Below are positions 8,567 to 17,944 of a DNA stretch of 64,000 nt, piece after piece. The stretch's first letter is position 1, and the number at the start of each line of letters is the position of its first letter. Source of the DNA: Qipengyuania citrea (GTDB lineage Bacteria; Pseudomonadota; Alphaproteobacteria; Sphingomonadales; Sphingomonadaceae). The translations under genes were made by a program, and so were the position numbers. A model generated the notes under the pieces. That model did not search any database. It was not told the DNA's origin and worked only from the letters and a program-made list of their open reading frames with translations. The stretch spans positions 744,001 through 808,000 of the forward strand of contig NZ_WTYG01000001.1 in the NCBI RefSeq assembly GCF_009828015.1, given 5' to 3'.

Positions 8567-9427
8567 GTGACATTCAATCTCGACGGTTTCGACCTCGACG
8601 CCTTTGTCCGCAATACGCTGGCGGAGGACCTCGGCGTGGGGCTTTCGGGCGGCGGCCGCGACGTGACCAGCGAAAGCGTCATCCCTGCCGATGCCCGCTT
8701 CGCCGGGGTGATGGACACGCGCGATGCGATAGAGGTGGCGGGGCTGGGCGTAGCCGAAGCCTTCTTTCGCGCACTCGATCCGGACATGAAGATAGAAATC
8801 GTGGTCGCCGATGGTGAAAGCGTGCCCGCGGGCACCGACCTGATGCGCCTTGAAGGCAATGCCCGCGCCATGCTGACCGCCGAACGCAGCGCGCTCAACA
8901 CGGTGCAGCATCTTTCGGGCATCGCCACGATGGTGGCGCAATATGTGCGCGCGATGGACAATCCCGACTGCACCCTGCTCGATACGCGCAAGACCATCCC
9001 GGGCCTGCGCCACTTGGAGAAATACGCGGTGCGCATGGGCGGCGGCGCGAATCACCGGATGGGGTTGTGGGATGCGGCGATGATCAAGGACAACCACGTG
9101 CTGGTCGCCGGATCGGTCGGGGAAGCGGTTCGCCGCGCGGTTGCCGCCGGGGTTTCCGATATCATCTGCGAGGTCGACAGGATCGACCAGATCGAACCGG
9201 CGCTTGCTGCAGGGGCCACGCGGCTGCTGCTCGACAATATGGAGCCCCCGGTGCTGCGCGAAGCGGTGGCGCTGGTCGGCGGGCGCGTCCCGACCGAAGC
9301 GAGTGGCGGGATCAATCTCGAGACGATCCGCGCCAAGGCGGCGACGGGGGTGGATTATGTCTCGGTCGGCCGCCTTACCCAGAGCGCGCCGGCAGCCGAT
9401 ATCGGTCTGGACTTTACGCCCTTGTGA
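8567..9427 (+). CDS. nadC: Nicotinate-nucleotide diphosphorylase (carboxylating)
   Basis: A 286-residue quinolinate phosphoribosyltransferase, converting quinolinate and PRPP to nicotinate mononucleotide, CO2 and PPi in de novo NAD synthesis. The family signature is intact: TRKT then GLR, a GGGANHRMGL loop, KDNH, and the C-terminal ASGGI phosphate-binding motif. The GTG at 8567 is chosen because GGAG sits 8 bases before it and the protein then has normal length; the frame continues open upstream inside the regulator gene but that part is not homologous. nadA and nadB are not in the window. Confidence 0.95.
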   Translation: MTFNLDGFDLDAFVRNTLAEDLGVGLSGGGRDVTSESVIPADARFAGVMDTRDAIEVAGLGVAEAFFRALDPDMKIEIVVADGESVPAGTDLMRLEGNARAMLTAERSALNTVQHLSGIATMVAQYVRAMDNPDCTLLDTRKTIPGLRHLEKYAVRMGGGANHRMGLWDAAMIKDNHVLVAGSVGEAVRRAVAAGVSDIICEVDRIDQIEPALAAGATRLLLDNMEPPVLREAVALVGGRVPTEASGGINLETIRAKAATGVDYVSVGRLTQSAPAADIGLDFTPL

Positions 9428-9468
9428 TTCGGCGGCATTCATCGCCTTTCGCCGTAGAGGGATAATCC

Positions 9469-9882
9469 ATGCGCCCGACCTCCATCGTCCTGTTCGAACG
9501 CCTTTTCCTGCTCAGCCTGGCGATCGCGCTGGTCAACGGGTTCCTCCAGTATGACGCGCTCGTCGCACAGGTCGGAAACGATCCCGCACTGGCGCAGCTG
9601 GGCTGGGGTAGCGGCGCGATCCTGGTCGTCATGGCGATCAGCCTGCTAATCCCCTTGCTGCTGTGGTATTTCATCGCCCGCCGGGCCAGCAACATCGCCA
9701 AGTGGATCCTGGTGGTGATGACGCTGCTCGGGCTGCTGTTCGTCAATCTCGATCCCGGCCAGCTCGGCAGCCTGGCCGGCATCGCCTCGCTGGCCGTGAC
9801 CATCCTTCAGCTGGTCGCCATCGTGCTGCTGTTCCGCGCCGATGCGCGCGCGTGGCTGAGCGATGATGCCGAGGCGCCCTAG
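9469..9882 (+). CDS. Small integral membrane protein, unknown
   Basis: A 137-residue protein made almost wholly of hydrophobic helices (about residues 10-27, 42-66, 74-92 and 97-122) with short charged loops. There is no signal peptide and no catalytic motif. The end overlaps the start of the T2 ribonuclease gene by 20 bases, so the two are probably co-transcribed. I do not recognise the family. Confidence 0.75.
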   Translation: MRPTSIVLFERLFLLSLAIALVNGFLQYDALVAQVGNDPALAQLGWGSGAILVVMAISLLIPLLLWYFIARRASNIAKWILVVMTLLGLLFVNLDPGQLGSLAGIASLAVTILQLVAIVLLFRADARAWLSDDAEAP

Positions 9883-10582
9883 CCTAACCGTCCTGGCGCC
9901 CCTGGCCTGCCTGCTGGTGCCCGGCGCACCGCTGGCAGCGCAGCACTATCAATGCAGCGTCCCGCGCAGCGCCAGCGTGCCCCGGGTAACGCCCGATGCG
10001 CCGCCGCGTCCCATGCCCGTCACCGGCTATACGCTGGCGCTCAGCTGGAGCCCCGAATTCTGCAAGCCGCGTCGGGGCCAGCCGCGGCATGCGCGCCAAT
10101 GCAGCGGGCAGGCCGGACTGTTCGGTCTGGTGGTGCATGGCCTGTGGCCCGAAAGCGGCCGCAGCTGGCCGCAGTGGTGCCCATCGCGCCGCCAGCTGCA
10201 GGCGCGTGATCTGGCGGCGAACATGTGCCTCTCGCCATCGGCGGCGCTGCTGGCCCGCCAATGGGCCAAGCATGGCAGCTGCATGGCGCGAAAACCGGCA
10301 ACGTACTTCCGGGTAACGCGGATATTGTGGGACGGCCTGCGCCTGCCCGATTACGACCGGGTGAGCCGCGAGGACGGGCTTACTGCTGGCACGATCCGCA
10401 CCCGCTTCGTCGATGCCAACAGGGGCTGGCCGCGCGAGGCAGTGGGCGTGAAGCTGAATGCGCGCGGCTGGCTGGAGGAATTGCGGCTATGTTACGACAA
10501 GCGGTTCATGCCCGCACGCTGCGACCGGACGCGCTTCGGCGCGGGTGATGCCGCCCCGGCCAAGATCTGGCGCGGCCTCTAG
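9863..10582 (+). CDS. Ribonuclease T2 family protein
   Basis: A 239-residue secreted RNase of the T2 family, cleaving RNA through 2',3'-cyclic phosphate intermediates. A signal peptide (about 1-26) ends in LAAQ. Both catalytic segments are present: CAS-I as VVHGLWPE and CAS-II as WAKHGSC, supplying the catalytic histidines and acid. Several Cys are positioned for disulfides. Two ATGs (9863, 9866) lie inside the previous gene; either gives the same mature protein. Likely periplasmic or extracellular nucleotide scavenging. Confidence 0.9.
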   Translation: MMPRRPSLTVLAPLACLLVPGAPLAAQHYQCSVPRSASVPRVTPDAPPRPMPVTGYTLALSWSPEFCKPRRGQPRHARQCSGQAGLFGLVVHGLWPESGRSWPQWCPSRRQLQARDLAANMCLSPSAALLARQWAKHGSCMARKPATYFRVTRILWDGLRLPDYDRVSREDGLTAGTIRTRFVDANRGWPREAVGVKLNARGWLEELRLCYDKRFMPARCDRTRFGAGDAAPAKIWRGL

Positions 10583-10611
10583 CCGGCTCTTTGCCGCGAA
10601 GCGGGCGGCGT

Positions 10612-11058
10612 TCACCGTCGCTGCCTGAAAAAGCCCTGCAGCATGTCCGCGGCGCGCTGCTCGCCGATTCCCCCATAGACTTCGGGACGATGGAGACACT
10701 GCGGCTGATCGAAAACGCGCGCGCCATGTTCGACCGCCCCGCCCTTCGGATCGCTGGCCGCGTAATACAGCCGGCCGATCCGCGCGTGCACGATCGCGCC
10801 CGCGCACATCGCGCAGGGCTCCAGCGTGACCCACAGGTCGCAATCGGTCAGCCGCTCGGTGCCGAGCGTTTCGGCAGCGCGGCGGATCGCGAGGATTTCG
10901 GCATGGGCAGTGGGGTCGTGAAGATCGCGCGGCGCATTGTGCGCTTCGCCGACGATTGCGCCGTTCCGGGTGACGACTGCGCCGACGGGCACCTCGCCCG
11001 CAGCGGCGGCGGCGCACCCCAGTTCAAGCGCGCGGTCCATGAAGCGCCGATCGATCAC
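10612..11058 (-). CDS. tadA: tRNA-specific adenosine(34) deaminase
   Basis: Deaminates A34 to inosine in tRNA-Arg(ACG). The zinc sites are clear: HAE (TAHAEIL) supplies ligand His and the proton-shuttling Glu, and PCAMC supplies the two Cys. The RNA-binding LYYAASDPKGG motif is also present, and the protein ends a little past residue 140, as is usual. The start is uncertain: a GTG at 11058 gives VIDRRFMDRALEL, while an internal ATG at 11040 gives 142 residues; neither has a strong ribosome-binding site. The frame stays open further upstream over the neighbouring lipoprotein gene, but without homology. Confidence 0.92.
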   Translation of the reverse strand: MIDRRFMDRALELGCAAAAAGEVPVGAVVTRNGAIVGEAHNAPRDLHDPTAHAEILAIRRAAETLGTERLTDCDLWVTLEPCAMCAGAIVHARIGRLYYAASDPKGGAVEHGARVFDQPQCLHRPEVYGGIGEQRAADMLQGFFRQRR

Positions 11059-11102
11059 GGCGCTTGCCGTCCGGTTCGATGCCGAGGACCGCGCGCCGAT
11101 AC

Positions 11103-11354
11103 TTATTCGTCGCCGGTTACGGGTTCGCCAGCGGCATCGTCCGGGCCATCGACATCGACGTCGAGCGTCGGAACTTCGACGGTTTCGGTGCCGGTGTCGA
11201 CATTCACTTCGGGGCCTTCCACGTCGAATTCGGGCATATTGCCGCCATCGACATCGACTTCGGGCATTTCGCCTTCTTCCGTCTGGTCGACATCGCATGC
11301 CGCCAGCGACAGCGAGGCAAAGGCAACCGCGCCAGCAAGGACAAATTTACGCAT
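11103..11354 (-). CDS. Small acidic lipoprotein with VDVDG-like repeats
   Basis: An 83-residue predicted lipoprotein: a short signal with lipobox LAAC (Cys at about residue 20), then a highly acidic, low-complexity mature part in which units such as PEVDVDG, PEFDVEG, PEVNVD and LDVDVDG recur. The charge pattern suggests cation binding or an extended envelope spacer, but no family is recognised. It is transcribed divergently from rpmB across a 170-bp gap. Confidence 0.7.
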   Translation of the reverse strand: MRKFVLAGAVAFASLSLAACDVDQTEEGEMPEVDVDGGNMPEFDVEGPEVNVDTGTETVEVPTLDVDVDGPDDAAGEPVTGDE

Positions 11355-11423
11355 AGAAGTGCTCCTAAGGATTGGAAGTGTATGGTAGGTGCCTGTGCGA
11401 ACCAGCGCAACAACGCATCTACC

Positions 11424-11452
11424 TTGACGATTCGGCCCCTCGCCGCTATCCG
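11424..11452 (+). promoter_or_regulatory. Candidate sigma-70 promoter for rpmB
   Basis: TTGACG at 11424-11429, a 17-base spacer, then TATCCG at 11447-11452. It lies about 70 bases before the rpmB start. The same TTGACG-N17-TAT pattern occurs before rho at 57280. Confidence 0.5.
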
Positions 11453-11475
11453 CGCCGCTTTCCGGGACAAACCGA

Positions 11476-11498
11476 GCCCCGAACCCGATTTTCGGGGC
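11476..11498 (+). repeat. Hairpin in the rpmB leader
   Basis: A perfect 8-bp inverted repeat GCCCCGAA/TTCGGGGC (11476-11483 with 11491-11498) with a 7-base loop, between the candidate promoter and the rpmB start. No T-run follows, so a terminator is unlikely. It could be a leader structure for translational control; no known L28 leader motif was recognised. Confidence 0.5.
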
Positions 11499-11524
11499 AC
11501 CAACACTCGAACGAGAGACGTATC

Positions 11525-11815
11525 ATGTCGCGCATTTGCGAACTCACCGGCAAGGGCCGCCAGGTCGGTCACAATGTGAGCCACGCCAACAACAAGACCA
11601 AGCGGGTGTTCCTGCCGAATCTGCAGAACGTCACGCTAATGAGCGAGAAGCTCGATCGCAGCTTCAAGTTCCGCGTGTCGACGCAGGGCCTGCGTTCGGT
11701 CGAACACAATGGCGGGCTCGACAACTGGCTGCTTAAGACCAGCGACGAGAAGCTGTCGACCAACGCGCTCAAGGTGAAGCGTGAACTGAAGAAGGCGAAC
11801 GCCGCTTCCGCATAA
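11525..11815 (+). CDS. rpmB: 50S ribosomal protein L28
   Basis: A 96-residue L28, a component of the large ribosomal subunit. The N-terminus [11 protein letters not shown] and the following [10 protein letters not shown] are the family signature. The length is that of the longer alphaproteobacterial form. The start ATG at 11525 is fixed by homology. The gene is single, with its own candidate promoter and a strong terminator behind it. Confidence 0.97.
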   Translation: MSRICELTGKGRQVGHNVSHANNKTKRVFLPNLQNVTLMSEKLDRSFKFRVSTQGLRSVEHNGGLDNWLLKTSDEKLSTNALKVKRELKKANAASA

Positions 11816-11860
11816 GCCGTGCGGGCGCTGCGGCGCCCCGGCACCTGCGGCGGTTCGAAA

Positions 11861-11889
11861 GGCGCGCGAGGGCTACTCGCGCGCCTTTT
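11861..11889 (+). terminator. Intrinsic terminator of rpmB
   Basis: A perfect 10-bp stem GGCGCGCGAG/CTCGCGCGCC (11861-11870 with 11876-11885), loop GGCTA, then TTTT. It overlaps the last codons of the convergent phytase-like gene. AAA before the left arm means it may also work, more weakly, on the minus strand. Confidence 0.85.
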
Positions 11890-12853
11890 CGCGTGTCTGC
11901 CACCGCAGCTTGAGCAGCAGCGTCCGCTGGAAGGACATGAAGTTGTCGTCCGAGATCAGCCAGACATGCTGCCCATCAGCATCCTCGGTAAGGGTCAGGC
12001 CCTCGTAATTGTCGCGCGGGATGGTTTTTCCCAGTTCGGCCAGCAGGCGGGCCGTCACGATCCCGTCATCGTCGGGCGCGTCGACATCGAGTTCGGCGAT
12101 CGCGGTTTCAAACCCCAGCGGGATGCCCCAGTCCAGACGCCGCAGCAGAACCAGCGCGCGGCCCTTTCCGACCGGAGCGGCATCGACCGGACGATATCCG
12201 GAAGGAATATCGACGACCACGCTTTGCGGATTGTCGTCCTCCACCGGATCGCCTGAAAACAGCACCGCCATATGCCGCGATCCACGCCAGCGGCGCGAAC
12301 GCTCCTCGATCGCGAGAAAGCGTCCATCGGCGAGACGAACGAGCGATTCGACACCCGAATTGCTGGCCCAATCCGCCATCAGCGCTGGCCGCACTTCCTT
12401 GTCGGGCCGGAAAGCGGCGTCGAGCCGGACGATCGCTTCGCGATATTCATAGCCGGCCCAGACCGTTCCGGTTTCCGGATCGACCGCCAGCGATTCGAGG
12501 TCCCGCCCCATCTTGTAGGATGTCTCGCTCGGCTCGAACGCGCTGAACAGGCCCGTCCGGCGCCCGCGATCGGGTCGGTGGAACTCGAGCTTGCGCCCCG
12601 TATCGCTGCCGGCAAGGAAGCGGCCATCGGGCAAGGCGACGAGCGCCGAGATTCCCCCGAAGCGCAGGCGATCGCCCGCAAGCTCCCATGCGCCAAGCAA
12701 AGTGAAGGGCCCAGCCGTGCGTTGCTGCGCCGCGATGGGTGTCAGAGTGACGTCCGGCTGCAATGCGCGGGGCGGCGGGGGCGAGCGCAGCCAGGTCCCG
12801 GGGGCGAGCGCGACCGTCAGCGCGGCGGCAAGGAGAAGGCGCTTTGGACGCAT
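11873..12853 (-). CDS. Esterase-like activity of phytase family protein
   Basis: A 326-residue secreted protein of the family annotated as esterase-like activity of phytase (PF13449), a beta-propeller type fold. A cleavable N-terminal hydrophobic segment (about 5-20) is followed by family motifs: GGISALV, GRFLAGSD, DLESLAVDP, NSGVESLVRL, and NYEGLTL near the C-terminus. Export and calcium-dependent phosphoester hydrolysis are inferred from the family; the true substrate is not established. Confidence 0.85.
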   Translation of the reverse strand: MRPKRLLLAAALTVALAPGTWLRSPPPPRALQPDVTLTPIAAQQRTAGPFTLLGAWELAGDRLRFGGISALVALPDGRFLAGSDTGRKLEFHRPDRGRRTGLFSAFEPSETSYKMGRDLESLAVDPETGTVWAGYEYREAIVRLDAAFRPDKEVRPALMADWASNSGVESLVRLADGRFLAIEERSRRWRGSRHMAVLFSGDPVEDDNPQSVVVDIPSGYRPVDAAPVGKGRALVLLRRLDWGIPLGFETAIAELDVDAPDDDGIVTARLLAELGKTIPRDNYEGLTLTEDADGQHVWLISDDNFMSFQRTLLLKLRWQTREKARE

Positions 12854-12895
12854 GCGAGCGGGTCTCTCCAGAGCGCGCGGACGCGCGTCAAGCGC

Positions 12896-13810
12896 TCAAC
12901 GCATCGGCCCGGTGAAGAGCAGGGGATCGAGACGTGAATTGCGCCATTTCAGGCTCCAGTGCAGATGCGGCCCGGTCGCGCGGCCCGATGCGCCGATATC
13001 GCCGATATGCTGGCCCTGCCGGACCTGTTCACCCTCGCTCACGTAAAGACGCGAGGAATGCAGGAACGCGCTGTTCAGGCCCTGGCCGTGGTCGATGATC
13101 AGCAGCTTGCCCTCGAGGCTGAAATCCTCGGCCGCAAGCACCACCACGCCGTCGGCAGGGGCGACATAGGGCGTCCCACTGCCACCGGTCGCGATATCGA
13201 TGCCCGAGTGGTAGCTGCCCGGTTCGCCGCGGTAAATGCGCTGCGCCCCGAAGCGGCCCGAAATGCGTCCCTTGACCGGCCAGATGAAATCCTGTCGCCA
13301 ACCCGTCGCCCCGGTCTCTCTGAGCCGCGCATCCCAGATCGCGTCGAGTTCGGGCTGGCGGCGCCGCATGAACGATGCCGAGCTTCCGCCTGTACGGCGT
13401 GCGACGTTCACGCGTTCGATGTCCCAGGCCCGCGGTGCAATCGCGAGCGGTCTGGTGACAGTCCGGCCATCGACCAGCGTCGCCTGCAGGGTCGCGGCCG
13501 GGTCCGCATCGCGGTCGAAGGCGGCAAAGAACCGGCCGTCTTCGTCCAGCGACAACGGTTCTTCGCCGAGCGCGGCTTCCACCGTTCCGGCGGGTACACG
13601 CCCCCGGATCCAGCCGCCCTGCTCCAGCTCGCCATCGAAGGTGAATACGGGCGCGGGGGCAGCGGCCGTGCTGGGGCTGGGTGTGGGCACTGGCGCAGGC
13701 GTGGCCCGTACGGGCTGTACGACTTCGGCCGGGGCCGCGGATTCCGGCTCGGCAGTCGGAACGCAGGCGGCGGCTACGAGGAGGAGCGGCGCGACCCGGA
13801 TCGGATTCAC
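12896..13810 (-). CDS. M23 family metallopeptidase lipoprotein (LytM)
   Basis: A 304-residue envelope peptidase. The GTG at 13810 is chosen because it overlaps the preceding DUF2093 stop codon by GTGA and opens directly into a lipoprotein signal (LLLVAAAC). A Pro/Ala-rich linker and a beta domain (about 60-150) lead to the LytM domain at the C-terminus with the zinc ligands HSGID and HLHW. It probably cleaves peptidoglycan crosslinks, or activates amidases if degenerate, but the ligands look intact. Confidence 0.92.
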   Translation of the reverse strand: MNPIRVAPLLLVAAACVPTAEPESAAPAEVVQPVRATPAPVPTPSPSTAAAPAPVFTFDGELEQGGWIRGRVPAGTVEAALGEEPLSLDEDGRFFAAFDRDADPAATLQATLVDGRTVTRPLAIAPRAWDIERVNVARRTGGSSASFMRRRQPELDAIWDARLRETGATGWRQDFIWPVKGRISGRFGAQRIYRGEPGSYHSGIDIATGGSGTPYVAPADGVVVLAAEDFSLEGKLLIIDHGQGLNSAFLHSSRLYVSEGEQVRQGQHIGDIGASGRATGPHLHWSLKWRNSRLDPLLFTGPMR

Positions 13811-14016
13811 GGTGCGAGCCGCTCGGTCGCGAGCTGCGCGCTGGCATAGGCTTCCTGGTGCTCGACCGACCAGTAACGCAGCTCGTCGAGCGGGATCGGC
13901 ACACCGCTCATCGCACAAAAGACATGGTTGCCCGCGCGCAGGACGCGAAAGCCCGAGGGGCCGTACTGCAGCTTGGCCTCGCCATTAGCCGGGCCCGAAT
14001 TCTTGTTCATCAACAT
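13807..14016 (-). CDS. DUF2093 domain-containing protein
   Basis: A 69-residue alphaproteobacterial family of unknown function. Recognisable core: KLQYGPSGFRVLRAG, then VFCAMSG and the LRYWSVEHQE motif near the C-terminus. No signal or membrane segment. It is coupled to the M23 peptidase gene by a 4-base overlap and follows xseA by 24 bp, so all three may form one minus-strand unit. Confidence 0.85.
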   Translation of the reverse strand: MLMNKNSGPANGEAKLQYGPSGFRVLRAGNHVFCAMSGVPIPLDELRYWSVEHQEAYASAQLATERLAP

Positions 14017-14040
14017 GGCGGCGTCCCTAGCATTTGCGCG

Positions 14041-15498
14041 TCACCCGAACAAATCATCCTGCTTGGGCGGGGTTCCGGATTTGCGCGGCTTGCGACGCGG
14101 CGCGGGAGGAGGAGGCTCCATGCCGGTCGCCACCGCGAGTTCGCCATCGCGGAACTTGAGCGTAAGCGCCGCCTCCTGCGCCGCCGCCGCCCGGTCGGTG
14201 ATGGTCCGCCCGTCGGGTCCGGTGACGCGCACATAGCCGCGCGCCAGCGGGCGGTCGGGATGAAGCTGTCCGGCCAGCCGTGCGAGCGCCGCCAACCGCT
14301 CGCGCCGCTCGGCCAGCGGGCGTTCGACCAGCGCGGGTGCGAGCTTCAGCCCGGCGAGCGCGCGCTGCGCCTCGCGCAGATTGCGCTGGAGCACGACCGG
14401 GGCCAGCCGCAGGTTGGAGAGCTTTTCGCGCCCCTGCGCCGCGCGGTCGCGCAAGCCCCGGCGCAGACGTTCGGCCAGATCGTCGAGCCGCTGCGCATGC
14501 GGCTCCAGCAGCGCCTCGCGCTGGGGGAGCCGGTCGGCGCGCGCCTGCAGCCGTTCGCGCCCCAGCTGTACCGGGCGCAGAATCGCGCGTTTCTTGCGCG
14601 CTTCGAAATCGGCCAGCACCGCGGCGAGCTCGGCGCGCACCGGCACCGCCATTTCCGCCGCGGCGGTCGGCGTTGGCGCGCGGCGATCGGCGGCGTAGTC
14701 GGCCAGCGTGGTATCGGTTTCATGGCCGACCGCGCAGATCGTGGGGATCGGGCACTCGGCAATCGCGCGCACCACCGCTTCTTCGTTGAAGCTCCACAGA
14801 TCCTCGATCGACCCGCCACCCCGCGCGACGATGACCAGATCGGGCCGGTCGGGGTGTTCGCGGGGCATCTGCGCGAACCCGCGGACCGCGCCCGCGACCT
14901 GCTCGGCAGCACCCTTCCCCTGCACCAACACCGGCCACACGATCACGCGGCTGGGGAAGCGGTCGGCAAGTCGGTGGAGGATATCGCGGATCACCGCCCC
15001 GGTGGGCGAGGTGACCACGCCGATCGTTCGCGGCAGGAACGGCAGCGGCTGTTTGCGCTCGGCCGCGAACAGGCCTTCCGCCGCCAGCCGCGCGCGGGTC
15101 TTCTCGAGCAGCGCGAGCAGCGCGCCCTCGCCCGCCAGCTCCATCCGCTCGATCACGATCTGGTACTTGGAACGGCCGGGATAGGTCGTCACCTTCCCGC
15201 TGGCGACCACTTCGAGCCCGTCTTCGGGATCGAACGGCAGGCGCTGGGTATTGCCGCGCCACATGACCCCGTCGATCACCGCCTGTTCGTCCTTGAGCGC
15301 ACAATACATGTGGCCCGATGCCGCCCGCTTCACCCCCGACAACTCCCCGCGCAGGCGCACGAAACCGAAGCGGTCTTCCACCGTCCGCTTCAACGCCTGC
15401 GAAATTTCGCTCACGCTGAGCGGCTCGGCGTTGTCGCCCGTGCGGCGCTTCGCTACCAAGCTCGCATCTTCGGAATCTGACGGGAAATCGGCGGCCAT
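14041..15498 (-). CDS. xseA: Exodeoxyribonuclease VII large subunit
   Basis: A 485-residue catalytic subunit of ExoVII, which degrades single-stranded DNA from both ends. The N-terminal OB domain ([16 protein letters not shown]) is followed by the nuclease domain with [24 protein letters not shown] and [11 protein letters not shown] long coiled-coil arginine-rich region then leads to a C-terminal ARGY segment. The start is ATG at 15498, whose bases overlap the oppositely oriented purD start codon. xseB is not in the window. Confidence 0.95.
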   Translation of the reverse strand: MAADFPSDSEDASLVAKRRTGDNAEPLSVSEISQALKRTVEDRFGFVRLRGELSGVKRAASGHMYCALKDEQAVIDGVMWRGNTQRLPFDPEDGLEVVASGKVTTYPGRSKYQIVIERMELAGEGALLALLEKTRARLAAEGLFAAERKQPLPFLPRTIGVVTSPTGAVIRDILHRLADRFPSRVIVWPVLVQGKGAAEQVAGAVRGFAQMPREHPDRPDLVIVARGGGSIEDLWSFNEEAVVRAIAECPIPTICAVGHETDTTLADYAADRRAPTPTAAAEMAVPVRAELAAVLADFEARKKRAILRPVQLGRERLQARADRLPQREALLEPHAQRLDDLAERLRRGLRDRAAQGREKLSNLRLAPVVLQRNLREAQRALAGLKLAPALVERPLAERRERLAALARLAGQLHPDRPLARGYVRVTGPDGRTITDRAAAAQEAALTLKFRDGELAVATGMEPPPPAPRRKPRKSGTPPKQDDLFG

Positions 15499-16771
15499 GA
15501 ATATCCTTCTACTCGGGTCGGGCGGGCGCGAACATGCATTGGCGTGGAAACTGGCGCAATCGCCGCTGTGCGACAAGCTGTGGGCGGCGCCGGGCAATCC
15601 GGGTATCGCACAACATGCCGAATGCACCGCGCTGGATGCCGGCAACCACGATGCCGTAGTCTCCTTCTGCACGGACAATGCGATCGCCCTGGTGGTGATT
15701 GGCCCCGAAGCTCCGCTGGTCGACGGGCTCGCCGATACGCTGCGCGCGGCGGGGATCGACACCTTCGGTCCCTCGCGCGAAGCCGCGCAGCTCGAAGGCA
15801 GCAAGGGCTTCACCAAGGAGCTGTGCCAGCGCGCGAACATTCCCACCGCACGCTACGAGCGCTGCGTCTCGCTCGAACAGGCGTGGGGCGCGCTCAAGCG
15901 CTTCGATCCGCCTTTCGTGCTCAAGGCTGACGGGCTCGCTGCGGGCAAGGGCGTGGTCATCGCCGAAACCTACGAAGAAGCCCAGCACGCGCTCGACGAG
16001 ATGTTCGACGGCAAGTTCGGCAGCGCGGGCAGCGAAGTGGTGATCGAGCAGTTCCTGATGGGCGAGGAGGCCAGCTTCTTCGCGCTAACCGATGGCACGG
16101 CGATCGTGCCCATCGGCACCGCGCAGGATCACAAGCGCGTGGGCGCGGGCGATACCGGACCGAACACCGGCGGCATGGGCGCCTATTCCCCCGCTCCGGT
16201 ACTGAGCGAGGATCTGCAACGTCAGGTCATGCGCGAGATCGTCGAGCCGACGGTGCGCACCATGGCCGCCGAGGGTACGCCCTATTCGGGCGTGCTCTAT
16301 GCCGGGCTGATGCTGACCAAAGACGGCCCGCAACTGATCGAATACAATGCGCGCTTCGGCGATCCCGAATGCCAGGTGCTGATGATGCGGCTGGAAAGCG
16401 ATCTGGTCGAACTGATGCAGGCCTGCGCGCAAGGACGGCTGGGCGACATCGCCGAGCCGGCGCTATCGGGCGATTTCGCGCTGACCGTGGTGATGGCGGC
16501 CGAGGGCTACCCCGGCACGCCCAGGAAGGGCGGTAGGATCGATCTGGGCGAGGCCGAGGCCGGCGGCGCCAAGGTCTTCCACGCCGGCACTAAACTCGCA
16601 GGCGAGACGCTGAACAGCAGCGGCGGCCGCGTGCTCAACGTCACCGCGCGCGGAGCAAGCGCGACCGAAGCACAGGCAAAAGCCTATGAGGCGGTCGACG
16701 CGATCACCTTCCCCGACGGCTTCTGCCGCCGCGACATCGGCCAGCGCGAAGTGCGGCGGGAGCAGGCCTAA
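15497..16771 (+). CDS. purD: Phosphoribosylamine-glycine ligase (GARS)
   Basis: A 424-residue ATP-grasp enzyme joining glycine to 5-phosphoribosylamine in purine synthesis. The N-terminus [18 protein letters not shown] is canonical, so the ATG at 15497 is secure. [12 protein letters not shown] and [12 protein letters not shown] supply the ATP-grasp nucleotide site, [12 protein letters not shown] the active site, and YNARFGDPE the metal ligands. The gene starts within the xseA start codon on the other strand, so its promoter must lie inside xseA. Confidence 0.97.
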   Translation: MNILLLGSGGREHALAWKLAQSPLCDKLWAAPGNPGIAQHAECTALDAGNHDAVVSFCTDNAIALVVIGPEAPLVDGLADTLRAAGIDTFGPSREAAQLEGSKGFTKELCQRANIPTARYERCVSLEQAWGALKRFDPPFVLKADGLAAGKGVVIAETYEEAQHALDEMFDGKFGSAGSEVVIEQFLMGEEASFFALTDGTAIVPIGTAQDHKRVGAGDTGPNTGGMGAYSPAPVLSEDLQRQVMREIVEPTVRTMAAEGTPYSGVLYAGLMLTKDGPQLIEYNARFGDPECQVLMMRLESDLVELMQACAQGRLGDIAEPALSGDFALTVVMAAEGYPGTPRKGGRIDLGEAEAGGAKVFHAGTKLAGETLNSSGGRVLNVTARGASATEAQAKAYEAVDAITFPDGFCRRDIGQREVRREQA

Positions 16772-16836
16772 CGCGCGACGAAGCCGGACCCCGGACGGGC
16801 CTGGGGTGATTTCATCGGTAGGCGGAGGAAGGTGGC

Positions 16837-17832
16837 CTAGCCCAGCTTCTCGGCAACCAGCGCCTTGAGGTCGGCTTCGCTGCGTGCGCCGTAGTGCGAG
16901 ATGATCTCGGCGGCGCAGATCGCGCCCATGCGCAGGCAGGTTTCGAGCGTTTCGCCGCGCGCATGGCCGGTGAGGAAGCCCGCTGCGAAGAGATCGCCCG
17001 CGCCGGTGGTGTCGACGACCTTGTCGATCGGTTCGGCGGCAATTTCGGCGCGCGCGCCATTGGCAATGCCCACGGCGCCCCTGGCGCTGCGCGTGGCGAC
17101 CAGCACGGGTACCTTGTCCTGCAGCATGGCCAGGCCCGCGTCGAAATCCGCTTCGCCGGTCAGCGTCGCCAGTTCGCTTTCATTGACGAAGAGAATGTCG
17201 ATCTGACCTTCCTCGATCAGCGCGCGGAAATCGTCGCCATGACGATCGATGACGAAGCTCTCGCTGGCAGTGAAAGCGACCTTGCGGCCTGCGTTACGCG
17301 CTACCTCGATCGCGCGGCGCATTGCGCGGCGCGGTTCTTCCGGGTCCCACAGATACCCTTCGAGATAAAGGATGCCTGCGCTGGCGATCAGCTCGTCGTC
17401 GAGCGCGGCGGGGGGGAGGAACTGGCTTGCCCCGAGGAAGGTGTTCATCGTCCGCTCGCCATCGGGCGTGACGAAGATGAGGCAGCGCGCGGTCGAGGGC
17501 TGGCCTTCGCGGGCGGGTGTGTCGAAATCGATTCCCACCGCGCGGATGTCGTGGCTGAAGACGTCGCCCAGCTGGTCCTGCGCCACCTGCCCGACGAATG
17601 CGCATTGCGCGCCCAGCGCCGACATGCCGGCAAGCGTGTTGGCGGCAGAGCCCCCGGAAATTTCCTTCGCCGGCCCCATCGCCTCGTACAGTCGCCGGGC
17701 GCCGTCCTCGTCGACCAGCGTCATCCCGCCCTTGTTGAGATCGAGTTCGGCGATCAGCTCTTCTTCGCAAGGGGCCATCACATCGACGATGGCATTGCCG
17801 ATGGCGATTACGTCGTAACGGGGTTCGGTCAT
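16837..17832 (-). CDS. Adenosine kinase (PfkB family)
   Basis: A 331-residue ribokinase-fold sugar or nucleoside kinase. The N-terminus has GNAIVDV, and GGSAANT is the substrate-binding di-glycine motif. The PfkB signature near the C-terminus, DTTGAGDLFAAGFL, contains the catalytic Asp. Alphaproteobacterial proteins of this subgroup are annotated adenosine kinase, phosphorylating adenosine to AMP. Convergent with purD, another purine gene. The ATG at 17832 is chosen by homology. Confidence 0.88.
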   Translation of the reverse strand: MTEPRYDVIAIGNAIVDVMAPCEEELIAELDLNKGGMTLVDEDGARRLYEAMGPAKEISGGSAANTLAGMSALGAQCAFVGQVAQDQLGDVFSHDIRAVGIDFDTPAREGQPSTARCLIFVTPDGERTMNTFLGASQFLPPAALDDELIASAGILYLEGYLWDPEEPRRAMRRAIEVARNAGRKVAFTASESFVIDRHGDDFRALIEEGQIDILFVNESELATLTGEADFDAGLAMLQDKVPVLVATRSARGAVGIANGARAEIAAEPIDKVVDTTGAGDLFAAGFLTGHARGETLETCLRMGAICAAEIISHYGARSEADLKALVAEKLG

Positions 17833-17944
17833 GGGTACTCCGGGGAGGGGATAATCGGTGTGTCGGGCGCGGTTAGCGGCTCGTCGGGGTTTGGCCAAGG
17901 GCAGCGTTGACTTGGGCAGGGCGCGCGCGCATCGCAGTGGCCCT

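Noticed and set aside
13681-15480. A 599-codon plus-strand frame opposite xseA
   Set aside because: It has biased composition and no domain, while xseA on the other strand is unmistakable.
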